Positions 1 to 7,424 of a DNA stretch of 64,000 nt are shown here, piece after piece. Position 1 is the stretch's first letter. Each line of letters opens with the position of its first letter. This DNA is from Leptobacterium flavescens (lineage in GTDB: Bacteria; Bacteroidota; Bacteroidia; Flavobacteriales; Flavobacteriaceae): the NCBI RefSeq assembly GCF_010671605.1, contig NZ_JAABOO010000004.1, positions 124,001-188,000 on the forward strand, given 5' to 3'. A program made the position numbers and the translations under genes. Below the pieces are notes generated by a model. That model searched no databases. It worked only from the letters and a program-made list of their open reading frames with translations, and was not told the origin of the DNA.

Positions 1-441
1 GAAATTATTTGGGTCATCAACAATATCGATCGACTTTAAAGAGTCTGATAAAATGCAAATTCCGGCACTATAACCACCATAAAGAAAGTCATTTCTGGTT
101 ATCAATTCTTTGAAAATCCTATCAAATCCACTTAACTTCATTGCCATCCTCAATACAAATGTATTTCCACCGCTTACCCAAATTCCTCCTAATGAATTAA
201 GTTTACTCTTTAGTTCTTCAGTTTTATTGAAGTATTCTTTTAAATCTAAGGGTTCGGCTTTAAATCCGATTTCATTTAGTAACTCTATTTCCTCCTGTTG
301 ATGTTTATTTACTCTTTCAGGATCGGCGCCAACCCAATCTCTTGAATTGTTGATATGACCAATTTTATTGTTTTGAGGGATTAACCTCTTTAGCTCTTTA
401 ATCTGATTACCGAATTTATATGAAGACAAATAATATTTCAT
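1..441 (-). CDS. Peptidase S51 / class I glutamine amidotransferase-like protein (3' end cut by window)
   Basis: The minus strand is open from ATG 439-441 to the window edge, giving 147 residues with no stop. It has GGNT (residues 91-94) and the nucleophile elbow GGYSAG with Ser125, the layout of peptidase E (S51) and related type-1 GATase-like proteins. The catalytic His and Glu would lie beyond the edge. S51 enzymes cleave Asp-X dipeptides or process cyanophycin-like substrates, but many members in accessory regions are of unknown substrate. It follows the GNAT gene on the same strand by 9 bp, so the two may be co-transcribed. The family call is well supported; the substrate is not. Confidence 0.75.
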   Translation of the reverse strand, partial: MKYYLSSYKFGNQIKELKRLIPQNNKIGHINNSRDWVGADPERVNKHQQEEIELLNEIGFKAEPLDLKEYFNKTEELKSKLNSLGGIWVSGGNTFVLRMAMKLSGFDRIFKELITRNDFLYGGYSAGICILSDSLKSIDIVDDPNNF

Positions 442-450
442 CTTTTATTT

Positions 451-960
451 TTAATGATGACGATAGATACTCCAATTATCTTCTCTAAAGAGAATTTCCT
501 TTTCAAAATTAGCTCCGATTGCCAGGGCAAGTTTGATGGAAGGACTGTTCTTTGAGTGTATTAAACTTATTAAAGACATTTCCGGGAGGTATTCTTTTGC
601 AACCTCTTTTACCTTTCTTGCGGCCTCACTTGCATATCCTTTCCCCTGAAAAGTTCTGGAAAGTCCCCATTTAATTTCAGGTTCGGGCCAATCTGCCGGA
701 TACCACAGACCCGACACTCCAATAATTTTACCCGATCCTTTTTCCTCAAGCGCATAGGGCCCATAACCCCTGATGGACCAATGCCCAACCATACTGGCAA
801 CAGTTCTCCACGTCTCACCTTCAGATAAAACCCGGCCAAAAGTATATTTAGTGGTCTCCGTATCCGAATAATAATCGTGCAGGTCCTTCCAATCGGTATC
901 ATTAAAGGTCCTGATGATCAACCTTTCGCTTTCAAATTTTTGTGGCATTAAATATTTCAT
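451..960 (-). CDS. GNAT family N-acetyltransferase (RimJ/RimL-like)
   Basis: A 169-residue protein begins with FESERLIIRTF, the usual start of RimJ/RimL-like GNAT proteins. It has the acetyl-CoA binding loop in FQGKGYASEA and a C-terminal NSPSIKLALAIGANFEKE segment typical of the fold. These enzymes move an acetyl group from acetyl-CoA to an amine on a protein, amino sugar or drug; the acceptor cannot be told here. A second possible start is Met5 (MPQKF). It lies in a run of small same-strand genes of unrelated function. Length is normal for the family. Confidence 0.85.
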   Translation of the reverse strand: MKYLMPQKFESERLIIRTFNDTDWKDLHDYYSDTETTKYTFGRVLSEGETWRTVASMVGHWSIRGYGPYALEEKGSGKIIGVSGLWYPADWPEPEIKWGLSRTFQGKGYASEAARKVKEVAKEYLPEMSLISLIHSKNSPSIKLALAIGANFEKEILFREDNWSIYRHH

Positions 961-1033
961 AGGTTTTTGTACAAAATATTCGTGTCTTTATTTTATCGAA
1001 TTGCGCCTGACGTTTAATATAACAAGCTATATA

Positions 1034-1492
1034 TTATACATTACTACCCAACATTTTTATTCCATTTTCAATTTTTTCAATCCAATTTTCGTCAGTCGGT
1101 TCAACAATAATTGCATTAAAGTTATATCGTTCAGATTCCATTCCAACACCTTTTGAGTCGTCAATGTGAACGTCAAACCCGAAAGCTGTGGGATACTTTG
1201 ACGAGTTAATATTTCGAGATTTCAGGACACGTCGATTTTCTTTTTGGGTAACAATCCGCTCAACTTTTATTCCGTAATATCTTAACGTTCGCCTTATTTT
1301 TCCCTTTGTCCGAAACGAGGTTGTATAAATATGAATTTTGTGCCCTTGATTTTGTAATTCAGTAATTAATTCACGCGTTCCTTTTCTTAGTTCCTCAATC
1401 CCGAACAGCTTTGCAATTCCGCTCCTTTTTTCGGTTTTAAATTCTCTTCCATTTGGAATTAATGTACTATCGAGGTCAAAACTGATGTTCAT
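1034..1492 (-). CDS. HAD-superfamily hydrolase, small (probable phosphatase)
   Basis: This 152-residue protein opens with FDLDSTL, HAD motif I, with nucleophile Asp6 and acid Asp8. Motif II is the Ser/Thr in YTTSFRT, and the acidic motif IV is IDDSKG near residue 112. There is almost no cap domain, as in small C0 phosphatases. The likely reaction is phosphate ester hydrolysis; the substrate is unknown. It sits between the GNAT gene and a pair of small unknown genes, all on the minus strand. No promoter was recognised. Confidence 0.75.
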   Translation of the reverse strand: MNISFDLDSTLIPNGREFKTEKRSGIAKLFGIEELRKGTRELITELQNQGHKIHIYTTSFRTKGKIRRTLRYYGIKVERIVTQKENRRVLKSRNINSSKYPTAFGFDVHIDDSKGVGMESERYNFNAIIVEPTDENWIEKIENGIKMLGSNV

Positions 1493-1516
1493 TTTAAATG
1501 TTGAGTAATGATCCGG

Positions 1517-1705
1517 TTATGATTTCGTCATTACTTTAAAATATTTCATATTCTGTTCCAGAATTTGCCCTACTTCAACCTTTTTGTTATTAAACACGAT
1601 TGATTTAAAATCATAATTACCAGTATCAGCAACTTTACGTATCAAATATTCACACCTTTTTTGTACTGGTAGCGAGAATATATTTTGAATTTTCTTTTCG
1701 TGCAT
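1517..1705 (-). CDS. Small hypothetical protein (DUF2750-like N-terminus)
   Basis: The protein has 62 residues and is hydrophilic and basic. The segment KRCEYLIRKVADTGNY resembles the start of DUF2750 proteins, but the rest of that domain (about 100 residues) is absent. It may therefore be a truncated member or something else. Its ATG lies one base after the stop codon of the upstream 136-residue gene, so the two are almost certainly one transcript. Function is unknown. Confidence 0.5.
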   Translation of the reverse strand: MHEKKIQNIFSLPVQKRCEYLIRKVADTGNYDFKSIVFNNKKVEVGQILEQNMKYFKVMTKS

Positions 1706-1706
1706 T

Positions 1707-2117
1707 TTATTTACCTAATATTTTAGAAATTGATTCCCTATCTACTTTTAGTGCTTTTAAAATGTACTCAGCATAACTTTTATTTGATGTTTTATATTTA
1801 TCAAATTCATTCATCAAATCAGCAGCAAATAATCTCTCATTTACAGTCATTCCAGCAATCCCTTCAACTTTCGAAACTCCGTCCATTACTTTTCTTTGTA
1901 GATCAAACCAGGTTATTTGTCTATTAATCCTGTTTAGAATCTCCTTATCGTCATCATTATGAATATCTCTTAATGTGTATTTTGGATTTCCAGGGTCAGT
2001 AACCTTTTGAAATTCGTTAATACCTAAATTGAATATAGCTTGTCCGAATCTCTGCTCCGGATTTTTTTCCAAATAAGATTTTATTAACTCAATTATTTTA
2101 CGGTGTTCGGGTTTCAT
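1707..2117 (-). CDS. Hypothetical soluble protein, 136 aa
   Basis: No domain is recognised with certainty. The first part (KSYLEKNPEQRFGQAIFNLG) looks like short Bacteroidota proteins found singly in accessory regions. The rest is charged and probably helical, with no signal peptide or membrane segment. It is followed one base later by the 62-residue gene, so the pair may act together. A toxin-antitoxin pair is possible from size and spacing, but no toxin or antitoxin motif is visible. Confidence 0.55.
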   Translation of the reverse strand: MKPEHRKIIELIKSYLEKNPEQRFGQAIFNLGINEFQKVTDPGNPKYTLRDIHNDDDKEILNRINRQITWFDLQRKVMDGVSKVEGIAGMTVNERLFAADLMNEFDKYKTSNKSYAEYILKALKVDRESISKILGK

Positions 2118-2120
2118 TCA

Positions 2121-2153
2121 AATTGTAGACAACGGCCTCGTGTATAAATCGGT
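2121..2153 (-). repeat. Cassette-type intergenic element 3' of the XAC2610-like gene
   Basis: The plus strand reads TTGTAGACAACGGCCTCG directly after the stop of the minus-strand gene at 2154. It belongs to the loose set of GTTAGC/AACGGCC-type elements that lie 3' of stop codons in this region. It is more divergent than the copies at 3926 and 4939, so membership is tentative. Confidence 0.3.
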
Positions 2154-3026
2154 TTATTTACATGCTGTTTCAACAAAATCCTCCTTCTTATCATCGTATA
2201 CAAGGCATTTCCGCTCAATTAAGACCATTTCGTTATTGACAACCTTGTAGGTTGCATTTATATGGCCTTTTCCTGCACAACACTGATTGTGTTCGTAAAT
2301 AAGTTTTGAGTCGTTATCAAATTCTAAAGAAGTCCCGTTAAAATTGCTTTTTAGGTACTTTCCCGAATCCGGATCCCTTAAAATGTAAATGCTTGAAGTA
2401 TTGGGTCCGGCATAGCTGGCTTCAAAAACAGAAAAATCTTCAATTCCGTCAAAGTTATAATCCCCGACACTTACATTATCTATCGCCAGGAGTTGACAAT
2501 CCAGCTTTATGGCCTGAATTAATTTGTCCGTTCCTTTTTCAAATACTTTTACACCGGATACTCTGGCATCAGCACCCGTTTTTTCTTTGGTGATTACGGT
2601 TTTAAAATAATGTTCTTTTGTGGAGTTTGACTGGATTAATTCTTTGGTTTTCCTTTCAGCATTATCTCCGTAACTAATGTCGAAATCCTTTTGTAGTTTG
2701 ATCTTATACGTTCTTGTAGCATCGGCACTGATCCATTCTCCATTAATTTCCCTGTTGTTTTCTTCGAACTTTTCAAAAACTAAAGTGGCAGAAGTATTTC
2801 CGTCCTTATCTTTTTCAAAGAGTGTTAATTCTCCGTCTTTAAGATTTCCGTTTATGGTTATCGGGCTATCGTATTTATCGTAAACATAATACGCCTGTGA
2901 AACGCCGTCACTGTAGTGATGCATAACCAATGTAACCGGAGAAGTTCCTACATGGCCGGAGTAGCTTGACTGACTTTTCCCGCTTATTGAAAACAGGAGG
3001 AATAATATTAAAGCGCTTAATCTCAT
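2154..3026 (-). CDS. Secreted XAC2610-like / VCBS-like protein
   Basis: The 290-residue protein begins with a signal peptide (hydrophobic residues 4-17, ending near SGKSQS). The middle repeats short beta-strand phrases such as INGNLKDGELTLFEKD. The second half contains GDYNFDGIEDFSVFEA, a calcium-loop-like DxNxDGxxD motif as in FG-GAP/VCBS and XAC2610-type proteins, followed by NQCCAGKGH. It is probably periplasmic or surface exposed and perhaps ligand binding. No enzyme motif is seen. It is a single gene in the accessory run with no operon partner evident. Confidence 0.6.
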   Translation of the reverse strand: MRLSALILFLLFSISGKSQSSYSGHVGTSPVTLVMHHYSDGVSQAYYVYDKYDSPITINGNLKDGELTLFEKDKDGNTSATLVFEKFEENNREINGEWISADATRTYKIKLQKDFDISYGDNAERKTKELIQSNSTKEHYFKTVITKEKTGADARVSGVKVFEKGTDKLIQAIKLDCQLLAIDNVSVGDYNFDGIEDFSVFEASYAGPNTSSIYILRDPDSGKYLKSNFNGTSLEFDNDSKLIYEHNQCCAGKGHINATYKVVNNEMVLIERKCLVYDDKKEDFVETACK

Positions 3027-3139
3027 TTTATCTAATTGGTGTTAACAGGTTGACCATGATCTCTCAATAAGATCAGTTTTTTCTTAAAGTTAAGAAAAGT
3101 TTTTTCTCTTAGCCAAAATATGGCTGATATACACAGTTA

Positions 3140-3171
3140 TTTTTTTGTTAATTGTGCATTGTTGTAAGTTG
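3140..3171 (-). repeat. Cassette-type intergenic element 3' of the DUF4375-like gene
   Basis: The plus strand has GTGCATTGTTGTAAGTTG just outside the stop of the gene at 3172. It resembles the element at 3945-3961 (GGCTATTGTTAGCAAC) in sequence, orientation and position relative to the stop codon. Similarity is partial. Confidence 0.35.
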
Positions 3172-3885
3172 TTATTTTTCTATTTCAGCAAACTTTTCAA
3201 TATTACGTTCTATATAATCAGCTACTTTTTTATGGACTATTTTTTTAAATTCTTTATCGTAATAATAATCCTCAATTTTTTCAGTGGATTTTAATTCCTT
3301 GTATCCATCCGCGAATGAATTCCACCTTTTATTCCAACTCTTAGATTCATCGTTAAAAACTGATTTCAATTCTCCGATTTTAGATATTTTTCCTGTCAAT
3401 TCAGTCAATACAGCATTGTAATCTGTCTCTAACTCTTCAATTCCTAATTCTTCCCAGGCTTCAGCAGTTGCAATTATAAATTCTGGTCGATTAAAAAGAA
3501 ATTGATAGACACCACCATTGTTAGTATCTCCATTAAAAGATAGAAATACCCAAAATAGTTTTTGTTGATGAGTTAATTTACTCCACAATTCGTCATAACT
3601 TTCAATTTCACTTTGTTCAATGGTCTCGTCAAAGAGTTTATACATATACTCCCACATTCGATTGTCGTATTCGTCAAATTCGTTCCAATCGTATTTAGTT
3701 TTTATAGACTCTAACCATTCTTGACTTACTTTTATTGATACTAAAAGTTCGTTTTGATTTCCGTCATTTAGCGAATATAATTTGCTCGGTAATTTTGATT
3801 CTTCACTTTGTTCAGAATTTGAGTTTTTCCTAATGAAAAAGAAAATCACAAGCCCAACAATTATTATTCCTATTAATATTTTCAT
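3172..3885 (-). CDS. Membrane-anchored DUF4375 (DMP19-like) protein
   Basis: The 237-residue protein has one N-terminal membrane helix (residues 1-17) followed by KNSNSEQSEESKLPSK, a linker. The central part FLSFNGDTNNGGVYQFLFN is the mark of the DMP19/DUF4375 family, whose members include DNA-mimic proteins in Neisseria and many orphan genes near toxin immunity loci. The fold is largely helical and acidic. Whether this copy is an immunity protein, a DNA mimic or something else cannot be said. It is transcribed in the same direction as its neighbours. Confidence 0.65.
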   Translation of the reverse strand: MKILIGIIIVGLVIFFFIRKNSNSEQSEESKLPSKLYSLNDGNQNELLVSIKVSQEWLESIKTKYDWNEFDEYDNRMWEYMYKLFDETIEQSEIESYDELWSKLTHQQKLFWVFLSFNGDTNNGGVYQFLFNRPEFIIATAEAWEELGIEELETDYNAVLTELTGKISKIGELKSVFNDESKSWNKRWNSFADGYKELKSTEKIEDYYYDKEFKKIVHKKVADYIERNIEKFAEIEK

Positions 3886-3925
3886 TTTAAATGCACTGTA
3901 GTGGTTTCAGCTATAATTTTATCTC

Positions 3926-3961
3926 GCCAAGGTACGATGAATTGTGGCTATTGTTAGCAAC
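3926..3961 (-). repeat. attC-like inverted repeat 3' of the 116-aa gene
   Basis: The stretch holds inverted GCCA (3926-3929) and TGGC (3945-3948), followed by TATTGTTAGCAAC to 3961, five bases from the stop of the minus-strand gene at 3967. Its reverse complement GTTGCTAACAATAGCC recurs with small changes at 4961-4976 and 7425-7437. Position and sequence recall integron attC sites or another cassette-boundary element. Confidence 0.45.
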
Positions 3962-3966
3962 TGGTT

Positions 3967-4317
3967 TTAATCCAGTTCAGAAGTAATTTCATAAACAATT
4001 CGTTTACCAAAGTCACTTTGTGCTAAAAAATCCTTGACTTTTTGATTAATTATATCAGATTCAGACTTAAGAGCCATCCAAAAGTCCCACTGATCATCAA
4101 ATAGGTCAGCATGCCCCTCATTCCGAACTAAGTCCACAGTTATTACATTGTCCTTTAATCTAAAGTACTGACCATCTCCATAGTGAAGTCCGTCATGTTC
4201 AGCCAGATTTGATCCCAAATTTTTAAATTCAGAGTCACTACGTTGAAATTCTTTAGAAACAAATTCAACAAAATCTACAAAATTCATTTCCGTTCTACAT
4301 TTTATATACTCAGTCAT
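3967..4317 (-). CDS. Hypothetical protein, 116 aa
   Basis: No family is recognised. The protein is acidic and soluble, without signal peptide or membrane helix. Its core is rich in Asp, Asn and aromatic residues (GLHYGDGQYFRLKDN), a composition seen in small immunity-type and SMI1/KNR4-like orphan proteins; that is only a resemblance. It carries a repeat element directly 3' of its stop and another directly 5' of its start, so it looks like a single-gene cassette. Confidence 0.5.
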   Translation of the reverse strand: MTEYIKCRTEMNFVDFVEFVSKEFQRSDSEFKNLGSNLAEHDGLHYGDGQYFRLKDNVITVDLVRNEGHADLFDDQWDFWMALKSESDIINQKVKDFLAQSDFGKRIVYEITSELD

Positions 4318-4320
4318 TTG

Positions 4321-4370
4321 CTTGCTGTTAGCGGCCCCGGCTATGCTTTGTATCGCGAGGGCGTGATGGA
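4321..4370 (-). repeat. Cassette-type element 3' of the 180-aa gene
   Basis: The plus strand reads GCTTGCTGTTAGCGGCCCC and then GGCTATGCTTTGTATCGCG. The GTTAGC core is shared with the elements at 3953 and 4939. It is more GC-rich than the flanking DNA and lies between the stop of the 180-residue gene (4383) and the start of the next gene. Confidence 0.35.
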
Positions 4371-4382
4371 TTATTTTATTTT

Positions 4383-4925
4383 TTAATAGTCAATTATGTC
4401 GTCGTTGTGCTTTTCTTTCAGATATTCATTGACCAATTTATTATAACATTCCTTTTCGGCTTGAATTAAACAACCCATTCCAAAAGTTTCAATATTGTAT
4501 TTATCCTTTAGTTTTTTCGCTAATTCTGTATCGTAACCAATTCCAAACTGAAAATATTTGATTTCTCCTTTTTTTAAGTCAGTCGCAAATCGTTTTTCCA
4601 TTTCTTCGCAACTTTCTAATTTAGAGTATTCCGCGAATCGATTTTGGAATTGTATGCCTTTATAATTTTTAGCTATCAGATAAATGTTTAAAACTAAACT
4701 AAGACTAAACATAACTGTCATGACTAATGTTAATCCTTTATGCCAGTTTTTATTGAAATAATATATCCCTGCACACAAAAGTCCAATTCCAAAAAATATT
4801 TTAGCATATTCCAATTCAACAGGACCATAACTGGACTCCGTTAAAATATTATTCTTGCTGTATATGGACAAGACTAAGGCTGAAATGCTCAGGATCAGAA
4901 GTATATATTTTGTTCTATTGTTCAA
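4383..4925 (-). CDS. Hypothetical inner-membrane protein, 180 aa
   Basis: There are probably three hydrophobic helices, at about residues 6-22, 41-57 and 66-88. A soluble C-terminal half with two cysteines follows (ESCEEMEKRF and MGCLIQAEKECYNK). The C-terminal phrases IKYFQFGIGYDTELAKKLK and FGMGC recur in small flavobacterial lipoproteins and membrane proteins, but I know no function for them. It stands alone between two repeat elements. Confidence 0.5.
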   Translation of the reverse strand: MNNRTKYILLILSISALVLSIYSKNNILTESSYGPVELEYAKIFFGIGLLCAGIYYFNKNWHKGLTLVMTVMFSLSLVLNIYLIAKNYKGIQFQNRFAEYSKLESCEEMEKRFATDLKKGEIKYFQFGIGYDTELAKKLKDKYNIETFGMGCLIQAEKECYNKLVNEYLKEKHNDDIIDY

Positions 4926-4938
4926 TGTTTTGTCAAAT

Positions 4939-4976
4939 GTTAGATGGCGTATAGATCATTGCCATTGTTATCCAAC
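4939..4976 (-). repeat. attC-like inverted repeat 3' of the 93-aa gene
   Basis: The arms GTTAGATGGC (4939-4948) and GCCATTGTTATCCAAC (4961-4976) pair imperfectly around a 12-base loop. The ends read GTTRRRY and RYYYAAC on either strand, the consensus of integron attC core sites. At 38 bases it is shorter than a classical attC. It lies 8 bases outside the stop codon of the minus-strand gene at 4985. Confidence 0.5.
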
Positions 4977-4984
4977 GTTTTTAT

Positions 4985-5266
4985 TTAGGTTTGTTGGATT
5001 ATTAATCCAATTGAAATCAGAATAAAGTTAATCAGTAATGCTCTTTTTATACTTATTTTTTTATTTATCAGATTAAATCCAATTACAATTCCGATAATCG
5101 CAAATATGGAATTCATTATTAAAACCCAATTAGGAATATAAAAAGTAGGATTGAATTCAGTGAAATGATACCTGTACAATAGGTCAAGACTGAACCAAGT
5201 CCAGAATAAATTCAAAATGATAATTAGAATTCCAATTAATTTATTTTTTATTTCGTTTCGTACCAA
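4985..5266 (-). CDS. Small membrane protein, 93 aa
   Basis: The protein has three hydrophobic segments (about residues 9-28, 45-64 and 74-90) and short polar loops. No family is recognised. Its start overlaps the end of the 123-residue gene by 19 bp, and that gene follows the barstar gene without a gap. The three form one transcription unit read from barstar to this gene, which suggests a shared, perhaps protective, role. Confidence 0.5.
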   Translation of the reverse strand: MVRNEIKNKLIGILIIILNLFWTWFSLDLLYRYHFTEFNPTFYIPNWVLIMNSIFAIIGIVIGFNLINKKISIKRALLINFILISIGLIIQQT

Positions 5267-5619
5267 TTTTTTTGATCTAAATATTTATCATAATCCTCAT
5301 CGTTCATTTTAAACAGAATCTTAGAATAATTACGAGATTCTGTAATATTCTTTTTTTCAAGAAAGTCAGTTATCAAATAATGAATAAAAGGATGCTCAAT
5401 ATCATCCATTTTCAAAGTCGAATATCTTTTACGAGACTTAGGGTACTGTTTCCAGAATCTCTTATAGTCGCTATAAATCTTTTCTGTTACCTGGGAGATT
5501 ATCTGATTCAATAATTCTGTTGGTATTTGATTGTCAGAAATTCCAATGTAGTAATTTTTGATTTTCGAGTGGAATTCTCGTTTAGGTTCTATTCTATTTT
5601 CAGTTTTCCAAAAAAGCAT
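5248..5619 (-). CDS. Hypothetical protein next to barstar, 123 aa
   Basis: It is basic, hydrophilic and probably helical (ELLNQIISQVTEKIYSDYKR), with no recognised domain. Its ATG follows the barstar stop codon directly (TAAATG), so translation is probably coupled. It does not show barnase motifs (no His-Glu-Arg ribonuclease core recognised). It should not be called the cognate toxin on position alone, and another immunity-type protein is as likely. Confidence 0.5.
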   Translation of the reverse strand: MLFWKTENRIEPKREFHSKIKNYYIGISDNQIPTELLNQIISQVTEKIYSDYKRFWKQYPKSRKRYSTLKMDDIEHPFIHYLITDFLEKKNITESRNYSKILFKMNDEDYDKYLDQKNWYETK

Positions 5620-5898
5620 TTATTTCAGCTGTAATTCAATATTCTCGTGTTCTTTGATAATTTCAATTATTCGGTCATAATATTTTAGTTCGGATTTACT
5701 TTTTTCGCTTCGATGCCATTTTAAGATATATTTCTCTTCAACATCGTGAACTCCAAATCCACCGTACAAAACATCATTAAATGCATTGAGATTCCGTCCA
5801 ATTTTCCAATTCAACCCGAAAGTCATTTTCGATTCTATCTCTCGATAAAATCCTTTCATATTTGAAAATTTATTCCCGTTTATCTCTATTATTCTCAT
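5620..5898 (-). CDS. Barstar family ribonuclease inhibitor
   Basis: The 92-residue protein has the barstar layout: a beta strand (MRIIEINGNKF), a helix, the inhibitory segment RNLNAFNDVLYGGFG and a C-terminal helix. Barstar blocks barnase-type RNases with Asp35 and Asp39. The aligned positions here are Asn38 and Asp42, so one of the two acidic contacts is replaced. Length matches the family (about 90 residues). No barnase gene is in the window, so it is an orphan inhibitor or an immunity gene against a secreted RNase from competitors. It heads a three-gene unit. Confidence 0.8.
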   Translation of the reverse strand: MRIIEINGNKFSNMKGFYREIESKMTFGLNWKIGRNLNAFNDVLYGGFGVHDVEEKYILKWHRSEKSKSELKYYDRIIEIIKEHENIELQLK

Positions 5899-5976
5899 TT
5901 TGGTAAATCTAATTATTAGTAAAGTTCTTAGGGTTATGTTTTCCTGACTTAAAGATAAGAATTTGTAGGAAATATA

Positions 5977-6186
5977 CTAATTTTTATTTGTACCGGAATC
6001 TGTTTTTTCCTTTAAAACAGTAATAACAAGCTTGTTTTTCTTTTGCACCACTTTTATTTCTTTGCCTTCCGTAAAACCCAGGGCTGCCAGCCATTTACCC
6101 TGAAGCCGTATTTCCGGAACACTTATCGTATCCCAGCTACGGATCCTGAATTTACTATAGATCTTTAGTTTTCTAAAGGTGCTCAT
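5977..6186 (-). CDS. SymE family protein (type I toxin-like, AbrB-fold)
   Basis: The segment RKLKIYSKFRIRSW followed by PEIRLQGKWLAALGF matches the SymE family, whose E. coli member is an SOS-induced RNA endonuclease-like toxin of AbrB fold. At 69 residues it has the core domain only, shorter than E. coli SymE. It is read divergently from an XRE regulator gene across a 95-bp gap full of TATGACAA/TTGTCATA repeats, so regulation by that protein rather than by an antisense RNA is likely. In Bacteroidota, SymE-like genes often occur beside regulators and restriction genes. Confidence 0.8.
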   Translation of the reverse strand: MSTFRKLKIYSKFRIRSWDTISVPEIRLQGKWLAALGFTEGKEIKVVQKKNKLVITVLKEKTDSGTNKN

Positions 6187-6260
6187 TTGTCGTATAATAA
6201 TATGACAATGATAATAAAAGAAAATGAGTTGTCAAATAACTGTATGACAAAATTGTCATA
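6187..6260. promoter_or_regulatory. Operator cluster between symE-like and XRE genes
   Basis: TATGACAA and its complement occur as a perfect palindrome at 6243-6260 (TATGACAA-AA-TTGTCATA). A near-palindrome lies at 6187-6208 (TTGTCGTA-TAATAA-TATGACAA), and a TTGTCA half site at 6229. The left copy touches the symE-like start codon. Such paired sites in a divergent promoter are the usual binding pattern of a dimeric XRE repressor. Confidence 0.65.
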
Positions 6261-6281
6261 TTATTAATTGACATTTGTTTT

Positions 6282-6497
6282 ATGACCAAAGACGAACTAA
6301 AAAGGAAAATAGGGAAACGTATCGTCGAGTTACGACTGGAGAAGGGCTGGAGCCAATCCGACCTGGCACGGGCCTGTGAAAAGGACCGACAAGCCATCGA
6401 AAAGCTCGAGAACGGCAAAGTAAACCCTACGCTTTATTCGCTTTTGGAGATCTCCAAAGCTTTAGAAGTACCTTTAAAAAAATTGGTGGAGTTTTGA
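6282..6497 (+). CDS. XRE family helix-turn-helix regulator
   Basis: The whole 71-residue protein is one HTH_3 domain: RIVELRLEKGWSQSDLARA, then EKDRQAIEKLENGKVNPTL, then a dimerisation helix. It should bind DNA as a dimer. The palindromic TATGACAA sites just upstream make autoregulation and control of the divergent SymE-like gene likely. It is the only plus-strand gene in the first 16 kb and appears more GC-rich than its neighbours. Confidence 0.85.
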   Translation: MTKDELKRKIGKRIVELRLEKGWSQSDLARACEKDRQAIEKLENGKVNPTLYSLLEISKALEVPLKKLVEF

Positions 6498-6663
6498 CTT
6501 TTTTATCATAGTTAAGTAATCGCGTACAATGTTTGATATAAGATTAGTTAAGCGTTTTAAGAAACTAATTTAATAATACAACAAACTAAATAGAAAATTC
6601 ATCAAGATTTTCATGATTATGCTTCTCTAGTGATCAATTTTTTGTGATTTCAGTAACGGACTT
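6498..6663. other. Intergenic spacer, nothing recognised
   Basis: The 166 bp between the XRE gene and the 248-residue membrane protein gene (tail to tail) is very AT-rich. No strong terminator hairpin or ORF is seen. Confidence 0.4.
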
Positions 6664-7410
6664 CTATGTATATGTCTTCCAAACATTCATTAAATTTTTC
6701 AATATTTCTATTCGCGAAAACTTAAATAATTGCTTATTCATAATCAATCTGTCAAAAGCAATAAACGTAACAAAGGATTGAATTATAGCTGTATTCAGGT
6801 CGTTATTATCGAAAATTTCAATTTGATTTAGTCTGGTAAATGAGAATATTACTAAACTGATGAAAAATGATAAATAAATTATATATTTAATTATCCCATT
6901 ATTTATCAAACTTAATGTAAAATCAATTTGTTTTTCTTTTCTATTATTCGGTTTGTCATTATCTTGAATTAATATTACTCTTCTCATTATTTTTTCACTA
7001 AAGCTTACTACCACAATTGACCATATGGTCAGGACTAGATATAGTTTTGTCGCAAATAATAAATCAACATTAAATAAATATTCAGGAACATAATGTATGA
7101 AAATAGTTATAGCGGCTAAAGGGCCTAAAATTCCATAGATTGATGCATATAGAAATCCGAAAAACGGCATCAAGAACATTAAGATCAAATAAGGAACTGC
7201 TAGTATAATCTTAATAATATTAAAAATCCTATTTTTAGGAAGCGTCCAACTAAATATGGAAATTCCCATATATAAAAAGAAATAAGCAAGGTTATTTAGT
7301 CCTTTAAACGACTCTTCCGAGAAAAAAACAAACGCTAAGAAAATTACAACAAGGGAAATTGATATAATTAAGGAGAGTGAATTTTGCTTAATCCAGTTTG
7401 TAAATTTCAT
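6664..7410 (-). CDS. Hypothetical polytopic membrane protein, 248 aa
   Basis: Hydropathy by eye gives six membrane helices: residues 12-30, 38-54, 63-82, 85-105, 118-138 and 174-192. A charged cytoplasmic loop (KPNNRKEKQ) lies before the last. No family is recognised. It lies downstream of the OLD-like module but is separated from it by a repeat element, so it is probably an independent gene or cassette. A membrane effector role next to a defence ATPase is possible, but nothing in the sequence shows it. Confidence 0.5.
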   Translation of the reverse strand: MKFTNWIKQNSLSLIISISLVVIFLAFVFFSEESFKGLNNLAYFFLYMGISIFSWTLPKNRIFNIIKIILAVPYLILMFLMPFFGFLYASIYGILGPLAAITIFIHYVPEYLFNVDLLFATKLYLVLTIWSIVVVSFSEKIMRRVILIQDNDKPNNRKEKQIDFTLSLINNGIIKYIIYLSFFISLVIFSFTRLNQIEIFDNNDLNTAIIQSFVTFIAFDRLIMNKQLFKFSRIEILKNLMNVWKTYT

Positions 7411-7424
7411 TGATAGATCGGTTT

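Noticed and set aside
5248-5619. 123-residue gene as the barnase toxin partner of barstar
   Set aside because: It lacks visible barnase catalytic motifs; position alone is not enough.
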